From: Sphingobacterium sp. xlx-96
Lineage (GTDB): Bacteria; Bacteroidota; Bacteroidia; Sphingobacteriales; Sphingobacteriaceae
DNA length: 64,000 nt
Assembly (NCBI RefSeq): GCF_011007365.1
Contig: NZ_WFKM01000001.1
Span: 62,001 to 126,000 of the forward strand
Reading direction: 5' to 3'
Under the pieces are notes generated by a model, which worked only from the letters and a program-made list of their open reading frames with translations, had not been told where the DNA came from and searched no databases. Both the position numbers and the translations under genes were made by a program. Positions 8,858 through 17,348 of this stretch are shown piece after piece. The first letter of the stretch is position 1; each line of letters begins with the position of its first letter.

Positions 8858-9598
8858 TTACTTTATAGCCTCGTATATAGTACAGAATCCAAATGTCTGC
8901 GGGCTTACCTTGGTCTCTTTAAAACCAACTTTGGCTGTTATAGCTGCAAATCGCTCCCCATCCGGAAATTTTGAAACGGATTCTGGTAGGTAAGAGTACG
9001 CACTGGAATCTTTAGAAATTAATCTACCTATTGCAGGGATGAACTTGTGGAAATACAGTTGATAAAACTGTTTTATCGGAAACATTGTAGGATTAGATAG
9101 TTCCAATATTACGGCTTTACCACCTGGTTTAAGTACACGATTTATTTCAGCAAGACCTTGGTCCAGGTTTTCGAAATTACGCACACCAAAAGCTACGGTG
9201 ACCGCGTCAAAGGTGTTGTCCTCAAAAGGGAGGTTTTCCGAGTCAGCCAGTTTTACTTCCAACTGGTTCGCTAGACCTTTTTTAGCTATTTTTTCTTTGG
9301 CTACATTCAACATACCCTGAGATATGTCAATACCAATGATTTTTTTCGGTTTCAGTATGCGAAGGGATTCGATTGCAAAATCTCCTGTTCCTGTAGCAAC
9401 ATCTAAAATCAGTTGTGGTCGAATGGGCTGCAAAGAGCGTATTGCTTTTTTGCGCCAGATTACGTCGATACGCATGGTCATTATTCGGTTCAACAAATCA
9501 TATTTGTGCGATATGTTATTAAACATGTCTGCGACCTGTTCTTTCTTGCCGCCGTCTTTCGATTTGTAGGGTTTTAATGTGGATGCTCCATTTGACAT
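8858..9598 (-). CDS. ubiE: Demethylmenaquinone methyltransferase
   Basis: The 246-residue class I SAM methyltransferase has the family blocks VADMFNNISHKYDLLNRIMT, DVATGTGDFAIE (SAM-binding glycine loop), VAFGVRNFENLD and VLKPGGKAVILEL. It methylates demethylmenaquinone to menaquinone, the quinone expected in Bacteroidota, at the inner membrane; menG would be the equally suitable name. A CAAAGATA at 9603-9610 (TATCTTTG on the gene strand) looks like a -7 element. It lies so close that a transcript from it would be leaderless or would start inside the gene. The divergent neighbour is dnaB. Confidence 0.95.
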   Translation of the reverse strand: MSNGASTLKPYKSKDGGKKEQVADMFNNISHKYDLLNRIMTMRIDVIWRKKAIRSLQPIRPQLILDVATGTGDFAIESLRILKPKKIIGIDISQGMLNVAKEKIAKKGLANQLEVKLADSENLPFEDNTFDAVTVAFGVRNFENLDQGLAEINRVLKPGGKAVILELSNPTMFPIKQFYQLYFHKFIPAIGRLISKDSSAYSYLPESVSKFPDGERFAAITAKVGFKETKVSPQTFGFCTIYEAIK

Positions 9599-10159
9599 AG
9601 AGCAAAGATACTATAATATTTTCATATGTATTTGATTTGATTTTTATCTGCAAATAATGTGATTCTTAATGGTCATCCGCCAGACGGCAGATCTAAAACT
9701 GTATACATTTGTGTGGTTATTTTGTGTAGTTATAGCTACTTGGATATTTTATTATAGTATAATTATCTCGAGTGAAATTTAATCGCTTTTTTCGGAGTGG
9801 TTATGCTGGTGCTATTTGTTAATCGGCTGAAAATGAAATTTTAATGCTATGTAGCTTATTGAACGCTTTATGAAGACAGCTGCGATAGGTTCTTAACAAT
9901 ATAAAAAGTTATCCACATGTTGTTAAGTTTTTGATAGTGAGTGTTTGAAGTTTTTTATTAACAAATTATTAACAACCATTGTTAATAACAACAGTCTGTG
10001 TGATAGGTAAGGTGTAATACTTGCTAGGGCGATATTTTTTGGATGTGTAGAACTAAAAAAGTGGAGAGCAAGTATTTTTGTTACCTTTGTTTAACGATAT
10101 TTTTAGGTATTGATGGGGTATTATCTTTTATATTGTTGAACGGTAAGATTAATCAAAAA
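9599..10159. other. 561-nt gene-free region between ubiE and dnaB, with DnaA box and AT-rich repeats
   Basis: No convincing gene is present; the frame open from 10043 is an extension upstream of dnaB. The region holds one perfect DnaA box (TTATCCACA, 9909-9917). It also has three copies of TTATTAACAA: direct copies at 9955-9964 and 9966-9975, and an inverted copy at 9979-9988. TACCTTTG at 10082-10089 matches the Bacteroidota -7 element, but no good -33 element sits upstream. It separates divergent genes. It may be the dnaB control region or an origin. Confidence 0.7.
9909..9988. promoter_or_regulatory. DnaA box plus phased TTATTAACAA repeats
   Basis: TTATCCACA at 9909-9917 matches the DnaA-box consensus exactly. 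Two direct TTATTAACAA decamers start 11 nt apart (9955, 9966), one helical turn. A third in reverse orientation (9979-9988) forms a 10-bp inverted repeat with the second over a 3-nt spacer. TTATTAACA differs from the DnaA box at two positions, so these may be weak DnaA sites or an unwinding element. Function is inferred. Confidence 0.45.
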
Positions 10160-11749
10160 ATGGATCAAGAAAACACAGGACAGTCATCAAATGCAGGTCG
10201 GACAGGGTTTAGTAAAAAGCGGACAGGATTAAATAATCTTGTAAGTGGACTTGGCAAGCTACCTCCACAGGCGTTGGATCTAGAGGAAGCTGTGTTAGGA
10301 GCGCTAATGTTGGAAAAAAATGCGCTGAGTGAAGTAATTGATATTCTTAAAGCAGAGTCTTTTTATAAAGAAGCTCACCAGAAGATTTTTGAGGCAATTT
10401 TTAGCTTATTTCAAAAAACTTCTCCGATTGATATTCTAACAGTTACTACAGAGTTGAGGCAGATGGGGGCGTTGGAGATGGTAGGTGGGGCATTTTACAT
10501 CACACAACTCACGGACCGTGTTGTTTCAGCAGCCAATATCGAGTATCATGCCCGCATTATTTCTCAAAAATATATTCAGCGCGAATTAATTAAAGTTTCT
10601 TCGGAAATTATTAATTCGTCATACGATGAGACCAGTGATATCTTTGACTTATTAGATCACGCTGAAAAGAGTCTTTTTGATATTGCGCAGAACAACTTGC
10701 GTAGGGATTCCCGAAAGATGGATGATATTATGCGTGAGGCGATCAGTAATCTGGAGTTGTTGCGAGACCGTACGGACGGTTTGACTGGAGTCCCATCCGG
10801 ATTGACAGCATTAGATCGGATGACTTCCGGTTGGCAACCTTCGGATTTGGTGATTATCGCAGCACGTCCTGCGATGGGAAAGACGGCTTTCGTCTTGTCC
10901 GTAGCACGTAATGCTGCTGTAGATCACCAAAAAGCTGTAGCGGTATTCTCGCTGGAGATGTCATCTGTACAGTTGGTCAACCGTCTTATTGCTGGAGAAA
11001 CAGAAATTGAACAAGAAAAGCTAAAAAAAGGAAATTTAGCGGATCATGAATGGCAGCAGTTACATTCGCGGATAGGTAGATTGACTGAGGCTCCGCTTAT
11101 TATTGATGACACACCAGCGTTGAATGTTTTTGAGTTCCGAGCGAAGTGTAGGCGTCTTAAGGCACAGCATGATATACAGATGGTTATTGTCGATTATCTT
11201 CAATTGATGCATGGTAAGTCTGAAGGTAAAGGAGGTGGTAACCGCGAGCAGGAGATTGGTAGTATTTCGAGAGCGCTTAAATCCGTTGCAAAGGAGCTCA
11301 ATATCCCTGTATTGGCATTATCTCAGCTGAGTCGTGCGGTAGAGTCCCGTCCTGGTAACGCTAAACGTCCCATGTTATCCGATTTACGTGAGTCGGGTTC
11401 TATTGAACAAGATGCCGATATGGTATTGTTCTTGTACCGCCCAGAATATTATGGTCTTACGGAAGATGAAGAAGGGCGACCTACTGCAGGTGTTGGAGAG
11501 GTTATTATTGCGAAACACCGTAACGGTGAAACGGGTATTGTACCATTGAAGTTTGTCGGAAAATTTGTGAAGTTTGTCGACTTAGAGGATGACTTTTCGG
11601 GTATGGGAGGTGATTCATTTGGAGGTGGTGGTGATGCTCCCTTTGGTGCTTCTGCAATGATGCCTTCACCCTCGTTTGATGATTTTGGTGGAGGAGGAAT
11701 CACAATGCCTTCACGTATGAATGATATGCCAGACGATGCTCCTTTTTAG
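10160..11749 (+). CDS. dnaB: Replicative DNA helicase DnaB
   Basis: I start the protein at MDQENTGQSSNAG (529 residues). The frame is open upstream to 10043, but those residues are hydrophobic and unlike DnaB. The N-terminal domain begins with LPPQALDLEEAVLGALMLE. The RecA-like motor has Walker A AARPAMGKTAF, FSLEMSSVQLVNRL, IVDYLQLM (Walker B) and LALSQLSRAVESRP with the arginine finger region. A Gly/Asp/Pro-rich tail of ~50 residues ends in PDDAPF. DnaB is the hexameric 5'-3' helicase at the replication fork. The upstream region carries a DnaA box. Confidence 0.97.
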   Translation: MDQENTGQSSNAGRTGFSKKRTGLNNLVSGLGKLPPQALDLEEAVLGALMLEKNALSEVIDILKAESFYKEAHQKIFEAIFSLFQKTSPIDILTVTTELRQMGALEMVGGAFYITQLTDRVVSAANIEYHARIISQKYIQRELIKVSSEIINSSYDETSDIFDLLDHAEKSLFDIAQNNLRRDSRKMDDIMREAISNLELLRDRTDGLTGVPSGLTALDRMTSGWQPSDLVIIAARPAMGKTAFVLSVARNAAVDHQKAVAVFSLEMSSVQLVNRLIAGETEIEQEKLKKGNLADHEWQQLHSRIGRLTEAPLIIDDTPALNVFEFRAKCRRLKAQHDIQMVIVDYLQLMHGKSEGKGGGNREQEIGSISRALKSVAKELNIPVLALSQLSRAVESRPGNAKRPMLSDLRESGSIEQDADMVLFLYRPEYYGLTEDEEGRPTAGVGEVIIAKHRNGETGIVPLKFVGKFVKFVDLEDDFSGMGGDSFGGGGDAPFGASAMMPSPSFDDFGGGGITMPSRMNDMPDDAPF

Positions 11750-11760
11750 GGAGCATTTTT
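11736..11760 (+). terminator. Terminator overlapping the dnaB 3' end
   Basis: ATGCTCC (11736-11742) and GGAGCAT (11750-11756) form a stem whose loop contains the dnaB stop codon, followed by TTTTT. The convergent dipeptidase gene begins its 3' end directly after it. Confidence 0.75.
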
Positions 11761-12442
11761 ATTGCACGGGGAAGTCGAAGTACTTGTCCTTAAAAGGTTC
11801 TTCTTTTAAGGTGTAGTGCCACCATTCTTTATCGTACGCTCGAAACCCATATTTCTCCATTACTGACTTAAGTAACTTTCTATTCCTCTGTTGGTCAGCA
11901 TTGAGTTTGGTGTATGCATGCGCTGAAATTTCTCCTAGGAAGTCAAAAGCGCTACCCATATCCAATTCTTGTTTGTTAGTTATGTTGATGATTGTGAGGT
12001 CGACGGTACTACCTCTGCTATGGCCTGATTTCGAGGCAATATAACCTTTCTCGAATAAGAGTCTTTTATCTTCCGTTGGATAAAATTCGAGCTTTCCTAA
12101 GGTGTCTCTGCTGTCTTTTGTCCAACGGATAAAATGATTTACCGCTGTTTGAGGACGGTATGCATCGAATATTTTTAAGGCCATATTGTTTTTGTTTAGC
12201 TCTTTCTCTACCTTTGCCAATGCTTCTGCAGCTTTTTTTGTAAGAATGGTTTTAGGTTCCAAATAACCTTGTATAGGTTTTCCAATAAAATTGTGATGAC
12301 CACAGTATCGTAAGTCTACTTCTAGGTGTGGTATGATATCCTTCACATATACGAAACCATTGGGCAGTTGACTCTTTGCTTGTTGGATAGGAGCGAGGGA
12401 CGGAATAAAGGATAGCGAAGCAAGAAATACGAATTTTATCAT
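11759..12442 (-). CDS. D-alanyl-D-alanine dipeptidase (VanX/DdpX family), exported
   Basis: The 227-residue protein has a signal peptide (MIKFVFLASLSFIPSLA...), so it acts outside the cytoplasm, unlike VanX of resistance clusters. Zinc and catalytic motifs of peptidase family M15D are present: SGHSRGSTVDLT (His and Asp ligands) and EWWHY (catalytic Glu, His ligand). IFDAYRPQTAV supplies the conserved Arg. The expected reaction is cleavage of D-Ala-D-Ala dipeptide, for recycling or nutrition. No vanH, vanA or two-component genes are nearby, so a vancomycin-resistance role is not supported. Confidence 0.9.
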   Translation of the reverse strand: MIKFVFLASLSFIPSLAPIQQAKSQLPNGFVYVKDIIPHLEVDLRYCGHHNFIGKPIQGYLEPKTILTKKAAEALAKVEKELNKNNMALKIFDAYRPQTAVNHFIRWTKDSRDTLGKLEFYPTEDKRLLFEKGYIASKSGHSRGSTVDLTIINITNKQELDMGSAFDFLGEISAHAYTKLNADQQRNRKLLKSVMEKYGFRAYDKEWWHYTLKEEPFKDKYFDFPVQ

Positions 12443-12565
12443 AATGAGGCCTTTTATCGTGTAAAGGTAGCTATTTCTCGTAATAAATAGCGGTGTGTGC
12501 AGGTCGTATTTGACAGTAATTTAGTAACTTTACAATCTATTTCTAACGGAAAAACTCTTTTTATT

Positions 12566-14836
12566 TTGGATTATTTAGCAGGATTAAATTCCACGCAGCG
12601 GGCGGCCGTAGAGCAGACAGAAGGTCCAGTGATGATAGTGGCGGGTGCAGGCTCTGGAAAAACTCGTGTTATTACCTATCGAGTAGCACATCTTATTCGT
12701 AAAGGCGTAGACCCTTTCAATATTTTGGTACTTACCTTTACCAATAAAGCGGCAAAGGAAATGCGGGAACGTATCATGAAAGTGGTAGGATCAGAAGCCA
12801 AAAATATTTGGATGGGGACTTTTCACTCTATTTTTGCCCGGATTTTAAGGGTGGAAGCCGAATTGATTGGTTACCCCAAAAACTTTACTATTTATGATAC
12901 TGACGATACAAAAAGTCTTTTGAGATCTATTTTGAAAGAAATGAATCTGGATGATAAGTTGTATAACGTCAATCAAGTATATGGACGTATATCATCAGCG
13001 AAGAATAACCTCATTTCTCCACAGGAATACAACAAAAATGAGGTAATCCTTGCCGAGGACAGAGAGAATGGTCGGCCGCAGATGGGACAGGTATATTTTA
13101 CCTATGCCCAGCGCTGTTACCGAGCCGGAGCTATGGACTTTGATGATTTATTGTTCAAAACCAATGTTTTGTTGAATAAACATCCGGAGACTCTACATAA
13201 ATATCAGCATCAGTTTCGTTACCTCATGGTCGATGAGTATCAGGATACGAATTTTTCCCAGTATCTAATCGTTAAGCGATTAGCTGCTGTCAATGAGAAC
13301 ATATGTGTAGTTGGGGACGATGCGCAGAGTATTTATGCATTTCGTGGAGCTAACATTCAAAACATCCTAAATTTCCAAAAGGATTATCCAGATGTGAGTG
13401 TCTTCAAATTGGAGCAGAACTATCGGTCCACAAAAATGATCGTCAATGCTGCAAATAGTATTATAGCGAACAATAAGAATCAGTTGGAAAAAAATGTTTT
13501 TTCCGATAATGAAGACGGGGATAAAATAAAGGTAGCACGGGCATTTTCGGACAATGAAGAAGGGAAAATTGTTGCCGAGGCGATTTTGCAAGATAAATCC
13601 TTGGACTCCTTACAATTTAAGGACTTCGCTATTTTATACCGTACCAATGCACAGTCTCGGGCGATGGAGGAATCCCTGCGTAAGCTGAATATTCCGTATA
13701 AAATATATGGAGGGACCTCTTTTTACCAACGCAAGGAAATAAAGGATCTGATCGCTTATTTTCGATTGACATACAACCCTAATGATGAAGAAGCCTTAAA
13801 AAGAGTCATCAACTATCCACGTAGAGGAATTGGTGATACGACGATAGATAAGATTATTGTTGCGGCAGATAAGCATCAATATAGATTATGGGATATTGTA
13901 TCCAATGCGCAGATGTTTTTGGATGGTCGTAGTGCGACAGCTGTTTCTACTTTCGGAACTATGATACAAAGTTTTCAAGCAATAGGCAATCAGGGCAATG
14001 CTTTTGATACGGCGATGCATATAGCGCAGCATTCGGGAATATTGAAAGATCTCTACGAAGACAAATCTGTAGAAGGTTTGAGTCGTTATGAAAATATACA
14101 GGAGTTGTTGAATGGTATTAAAGAGTTTTCTGAGCGGGAAGATATTGAAGAGAAAAGCTTAGATGTCTTTTTACAGGATGTAGCGTTACTTACCAATGAT
14201 GATAATGACAAAGATCCAAATGCCGATACAGTGTCTTTAATGACGATACACTCGTCCAAAGGGCTTGAGTTTCGTAATGTATTTATTGTTGGTTTAGAAG
14301 AAAATTTGTTTCCTTCGCAATTATCTGTAAATTCACGTACAGAATTAGAAGAAGAAAGGCGACTATTTTACGTAGCGGTGACCCGTGCTGAAACAAAACT
14401 CCACATTTCATACGCTACATCAAGATATCGGTGGGGTACATTGAATAACTGCGAACCGAGTCGTTTTCTAGATGAATTAAATCCTGCTTGTCTAGATTTA
14501 GACTTCAAGCCAAGAATGGGGAGCTTAAGCGGTGATTCGGGCATGAAGACAGATAAAGTTGCGTGGCAGCAAAAGGATTCTTTTTCTAAACCCAAGCCAA
14601 AAGTAGTAAAGACTACTTCGATTCTACCCAAAGCCCACGTACCTACAGAAGGGTTTGCTCCTTCAGATACTTCGGGACTACAGGTAGGTATGGACGTTGA
14701 ACACGAAAGATTTGGATTTGGAAAGGTTGTCAATCTGGAAGGGAATAAGCCCGATTTGAAAGCAACTATTTTTTTCAAAGAGTTGGGGCAGAAACAATTG
14801 TTGCTTAAATTTGCAAAATTAAGAATTGTCCAATAG
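12566..14836 (+). CDS. uvrD: UvrD/PcrA-type DNA helicase
   Basis: The frame is open from 12497, but the family usually starts at a sequence like MDYLAGLN-TQ. Here that is encoded with TTG at 12566 (DYLAGLNSTQRAAVEQ), which I take as the start, giving 756 residues. Superfamily I motifs in order: GAGSGKTRVI (Walker A), TFTNKAAKEMRERI (Ia), FDDLL, VDEYQDTN (Walker B), GDDAQSIYAFRGA (III), EQNYRST (IV), MTIHSSKGLEF (V) and VAVTRAETKL (VI). A C-terminal Tudor-like tail (GMDVEHERFGFGKVVNLEGN) matches PcrA. It unwinds DNA 3'-5' in repair and during transcription-replication conflict. Confidence 0.93.
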   Translation: MDYLAGLNSTQRAAVEQTEGPVMIVAGAGSGKTRVITYRVAHLIRKGVDPFNILVLTFTNKAAKEMRERIMKVVGSEAKNIWMGTFHSIFARILRVEAELIGYPKNFTIYDTDDTKSLLRSILKEMNLDDKLYNVNQVYGRISSAKNNLISPQEYNKNEVILAEDRENGRPQMGQVYFTYAQRCYRAGAMDFDDLLFKTNVLLNKHPETLHKYQHQFRYLMVDEYQDTNFSQYLIVKRLAAVNENICVVGDDAQSIYAFRGANIQNILNFQKDYPDVSVFKLEQNYRSTKMIVNAANSIIANNKNQLEKNVFSDNEDGDKIKVARAFSDNEEGKIVAEAILQDKSLDSLQFKDFAILYRTNAQSRAMEESLRKLNIPYKIYGGTSFYQRKEIKDLIAYFRLTYNPNDEEALKRVINYPRRGIGDTTIDKIIVAADKHQYRLWDIVSNAQMFLDGRSATAVSTFGTMIQSFQAIGNQGNAFDTAMHIAQHSGILKDLYEDKSVEGLSRYENIQELLNGIKEFSEREDIEEKSLDVFLQDVALLTNDDNDKDPNADTVSLMTIHSSKGLEFRNVFIVGLEENLFPSQLSVNSRTELEEERRLFYVAVTRAETKLHISYATSRYRWGTLNNCEPSRFLDELNPACLDLDFKPRMGSLSGDSGMKTDKVAWQQKDSFSKPKPKVVKTTSILPKAHVPTEGFAPSDTSGLQVGMDVEHERFGFGKVVNLEGNKPDLKATIFFKELGQKQLLLKFAKLRIVQ

Positions 14837-14893
14837 CAGTTGGACAGAATAATAAATAAAAAATAACGTTATCATTACGTTTAATTTCACTAT

Positions 14894-15655
14894 ATGAATT
14901 TTGATTATAACAGTACACGTTCTAAGCTAATCTTAGCCGAATATGGAAGGAATGTACAAAATATGGTAGACCATATTTGTACGGTGCCTTCTAAAGAAGA
15001 ACGCAACAGATTAGCGCAGGTCGTTATCGATATGATGGGAGTGTTAAATCCGCACTTACGTGACGTTTCGGATTTCAAACATAAACTTTGGGATCATTTG
15101 TATATCATTTCAGATTTTAAGATAGATGTGGATTCACCCTATCCCATCCCTTCCAAAGAAGAGATCCGTCACAAGCCTCAACCGCTACCTTATCCACAAC
15201 ATCGGATCCGTTTCAAACATTATGGCCATATCGTTGAGTCTATGATTGAAAAGGCGATGGCGGTGCCGCACGAAGAGACAAGACAAAAAATGACACTAGG
15301 TATTGCCAACTTTATGAAAATGGCTTACATCACTTGGAATAAAGATTCCGTAAATGATCAGCAGATTATTCAGGACCTAAAGGAATTGTCCGGTTTTGTT
15401 TTAACCTTACCAGAAGACACCGTATTGACCAAGTTAGATTTTCGTACCCCGCCTCCGGGTAACCGTGTAAAATCACAGACCTCCGTAGGAAATAACAATC
15501 ATAAGCAGTCTTCTAGTTCGAATAATAATAACAACAAGAAAACATACCAGAATAACAACAATAATAACAATGGTGGTCGCAAAAGACAGAGTAGTAATAC
15601 AGGAGGGAAGAGACCATACCAAAGTAACAACAACAGTAATAATTACAAGAAGTAA
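14894..15655 (+). CDS. DUF4290 protein with Asn-rich tail
   Basis: The 253-residue protein has a conserved helical region (residues ~1-185: NSTRSKLILAEYGRNVQNMV, MGVLNPHLRDVSDFKHKLWD, RFKHYGHIVESMIEKA) typical of DUF4290, a Bacteroidota family of unknown function found beside murA. Residues ~195-253 are low-complexity Asn/Ser/Lys/Arg (NNNNNNGGRKRQSSN), probably disordered and basic enough to bind nucleic acid. No signal peptide or membrane segment is seen. The AAC/AAT runs encoding the tail could vary in length by slippage. It lies 57 nt after the helicase gene. Confidence 0.85.
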   Translation: MNFDYNSTRSKLILAEYGRNVQNMVDHICTVPSKEERNRLAQVVIDMMGVLNPHLRDVSDFKHKLWDHLYIISDFKIDVDSPYPIPSKEEIRHKPQPLPYPQHRIRFKHYGHIVESMIEKAMAVPHEETRQKMTLGIANFMKMAYITWNKDSVNDQQIIQDLKELSGFVLTLPEDTVLTKLDFRTPPPGNRVKSQTSVGNNNHKQSSSSNNNNNKKTYQNNNNNNNGGRKRQSSNTGGKRPYQSNNNSNNYKK

Positions 15656-15680
15656 TAGAAATTGTTTGTCTGCTTCGAGG

Positions 15681-15780
15681 TAAGAGGCTGTCTGAAATTT
15701 CGAAATACAAATACAATATTGTGGGGGCATTAAGGAACCTGCGTATTTTAAAGCGTATTTCCGTATGAGACATCCTCTTA
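15681..15780. repeat. MITE-like element with imperfect terminal inverted repeats
   Basis: Exactly 100 nt is bounded by TAAGAGGCTGTCTGA on the left and TGAGACATCCTCTTA on the right. The ends are inverted copies with two mismatches, and similarity continues inward over CGAAATAC/GCGTATTTCCG. Ends of the GAGGCTGTCT type occur on IS1182- and IS4-like elements. It lies between DUF4290 and murA and holds no plausible gene. A target-site duplication could not be recognised. It could instead be a terminator-like intergenic repeat. Confidence 0.5.
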
Positions 15781-15919
15781 TTTTATTTTGGAATATCAGC
15801 TATTTTAGAAGCGACCTACAATAACTAAAAGCCTGTAAGGAGTATATATTGCGGATAATGTAAGTATAGTTTTTAAGGTTTTATAATTGACTACAATCTA
15901 TTTTATAATAAGTTAGTAT

Positions 15920-17245
15920 ATGAACGCATTTGAAATTCACGGTGGGAAACCGTTAAAAGGAGAAATTATACCTCAGGGAGCTAAAAATGAGGCCTTACAG
16001 ATTTTATCAGCAGTTTTATTAACAGCAGAAAAAATAACAATCAGTAATATTCCCGATATTAAAGATGTAAACAAGCTGATTGATCTGCTAGGTTCTTTGG
16101 GGGTGTCTGTTAACCAGTTGAATAAAGATACGTACGAGTTTCAGGCTAAAGATATTGATATAGATTACTTTACTTCAGAAGAATTTAAACAAAAAGGAGG
16201 TGGATTAAGAGGGTCGATTATGATTGTTGGGCCTTTATTGGCCCGCTTTGGTAAGGCGGCAATTCCTAAGCCAGGTGGTGATAAAATAGGGCGTAGAAGA
16301 TTGGATACACACTTTCTAGGCTTCGAAAAATTAGGTGCAAAGTTTATCTATGATGCTGAAAACCATTTTTTCAATGTTGATGCTACGGAACTAAAAGGAG
16401 CAAATATCTTATTGGATGAAGCATCGGTAACGGGTACAGCTAATATTGTCATGGCTGCCGTATTAGCAAAAGGTACTACGACGATCTATAATGCGGCATG
16501 TGAACCTTATTTACAGCAGTTGTGTAAGATGTTGAACCGTATGGGAGCTAAGATTTCAGGTATAGGCTCCAATCTGTTGACTATTGAGGGAGTGAACATG
16601 TTGGGTGGTACAGAGCATCGTATGTTGCCAGATATGATTGAAATCGGTTCTTTCATCGGTTTGGCTGCTATGACCGGTTCGGAAATTACAATTAAAGATG
16701 TGGCTTATAGTGAATTAGGTGTTATTCCTTCGGTATTTGCCCGCTTAGGAATAAAATTGGAACTTAGAGGGGACGATATTTTTATTCCTGCGCAGGATAA
16801 TTACGAAATAGAGACATTCATTGATGGGTCTATTTTGACAATCGCGGATGCACCTTGGCCTGGGTTTACTCCGGATCTTTTGAGTATAGTCCTTGTCACG
16901 GCTATTCAGGCTAAAGGGAATGTTTTGATTCATCAAAAGATGTTCGAGAGTAGATTATTCTTCGTTGATAAATTAATTGATATGGGCGCACAGATTATCT
17001 TATGTGATCCGCACCGTGCCGTAGTGATGGGGCTGAACAAGCAAACCAAGCTTAGAGGTATACAAATGTCTTCTCCAGATATCCGTGCAGGGGTCTCTTT
17101 GTTGATTGCAGCCTTGTCCGCGCAAGGTAAGTCAACAATCTTCAATATCGAACAGATTGAAAGAGGGTATCAGGATATAGAAGAGCGTCTGAAAGCCTTA
17201 GGTGCTGATATAAAACGTGTTGAAGCGCAGCCACTAGGGCATTAA
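15920..17245 (+). CDS. murA: UDP-N-acetylglucosamine 1-carboxyvinyltransferase
   Basis: The 441-residue protein shows the two-domain EPSP-synthase fold of MurA: GAKNEALQILSAVLL (substrate-binding Asn-containing loop), a catalytic loop KPGGDKIGRRRLDTHF, ASVTGTANIVMAAVLAKG and DRAGVSLL-like RAGVSLLIAAL. It transfers enolpyruvate from PEP to UDP-GlcNAc, the first committed step of peptidoglycan synthesis. The catalytic-loop Cys that fosfomycin alkylates is Asp here (D121, codon 16280-16282), which predicts target-based insensitivity. It is preceded by DUF4290, the usual Bacteroidota neighbour. Confidence 0.96.
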   Translation: MNAFEIHGGKPLKGEIIPQGAKNEALQILSAVLLTAEKITISNIPDIKDVNKLIDLLGSLGVSVNQLNKDTYEFQAKDIDIDYFTSEEFKQKGGGLRGSIMIVGPLLARFGKAAIPKPGGDKIGRRRLDTHFLGFEKLGAKFIYDAENHFFNVDATELKGANILLDEASVTGTANIVMAAVLAKGTTTIYNAACEPYLQQLCKMLNRMGAKISGIGSNLLTIEGVNMLGGTEHRMLPDMIEIGSFIGLAAMTGSEITIKDVAYSELGVIPSVFARLGIKLELRGDDIFIPAQDNYEIETFIDGSILTIADAPWPGFTPDLLSIVLVTAIQAKGNVLIHQKMFESRLFFVDKLIDMGAQIILCDPHRAVVMGLNKQTKLRGIQMSSPDIRAGVSLLIAALSAQGKSTIFNIEQIERGYQDIEERLKALGADIKRVEAQPLGH

Positions 17246-17348
17246 TAAATTGTCTGAATAGTGTTAATAAATTAAAATTGGCTTTGTTTTTCAAAATGCT
17301 ATTTTAATATTTGTGAAACATCAACGTTTAAACATATATTATTAGAAA

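Noticed and set aside
10043-10159. N-terminal extension of dnaB
   Set aside because: The 39 extra residues are hydrophobic and unlike DnaB; they fall in the presumed promoter region.
11759-12442. Vancomycin-resistance gene vanX
   Set aside because: The protein has a signal peptide and there are no vanH, vanA or vanRS neighbours; a general exported D-Ala-D-Ala dipeptidase is more likely.
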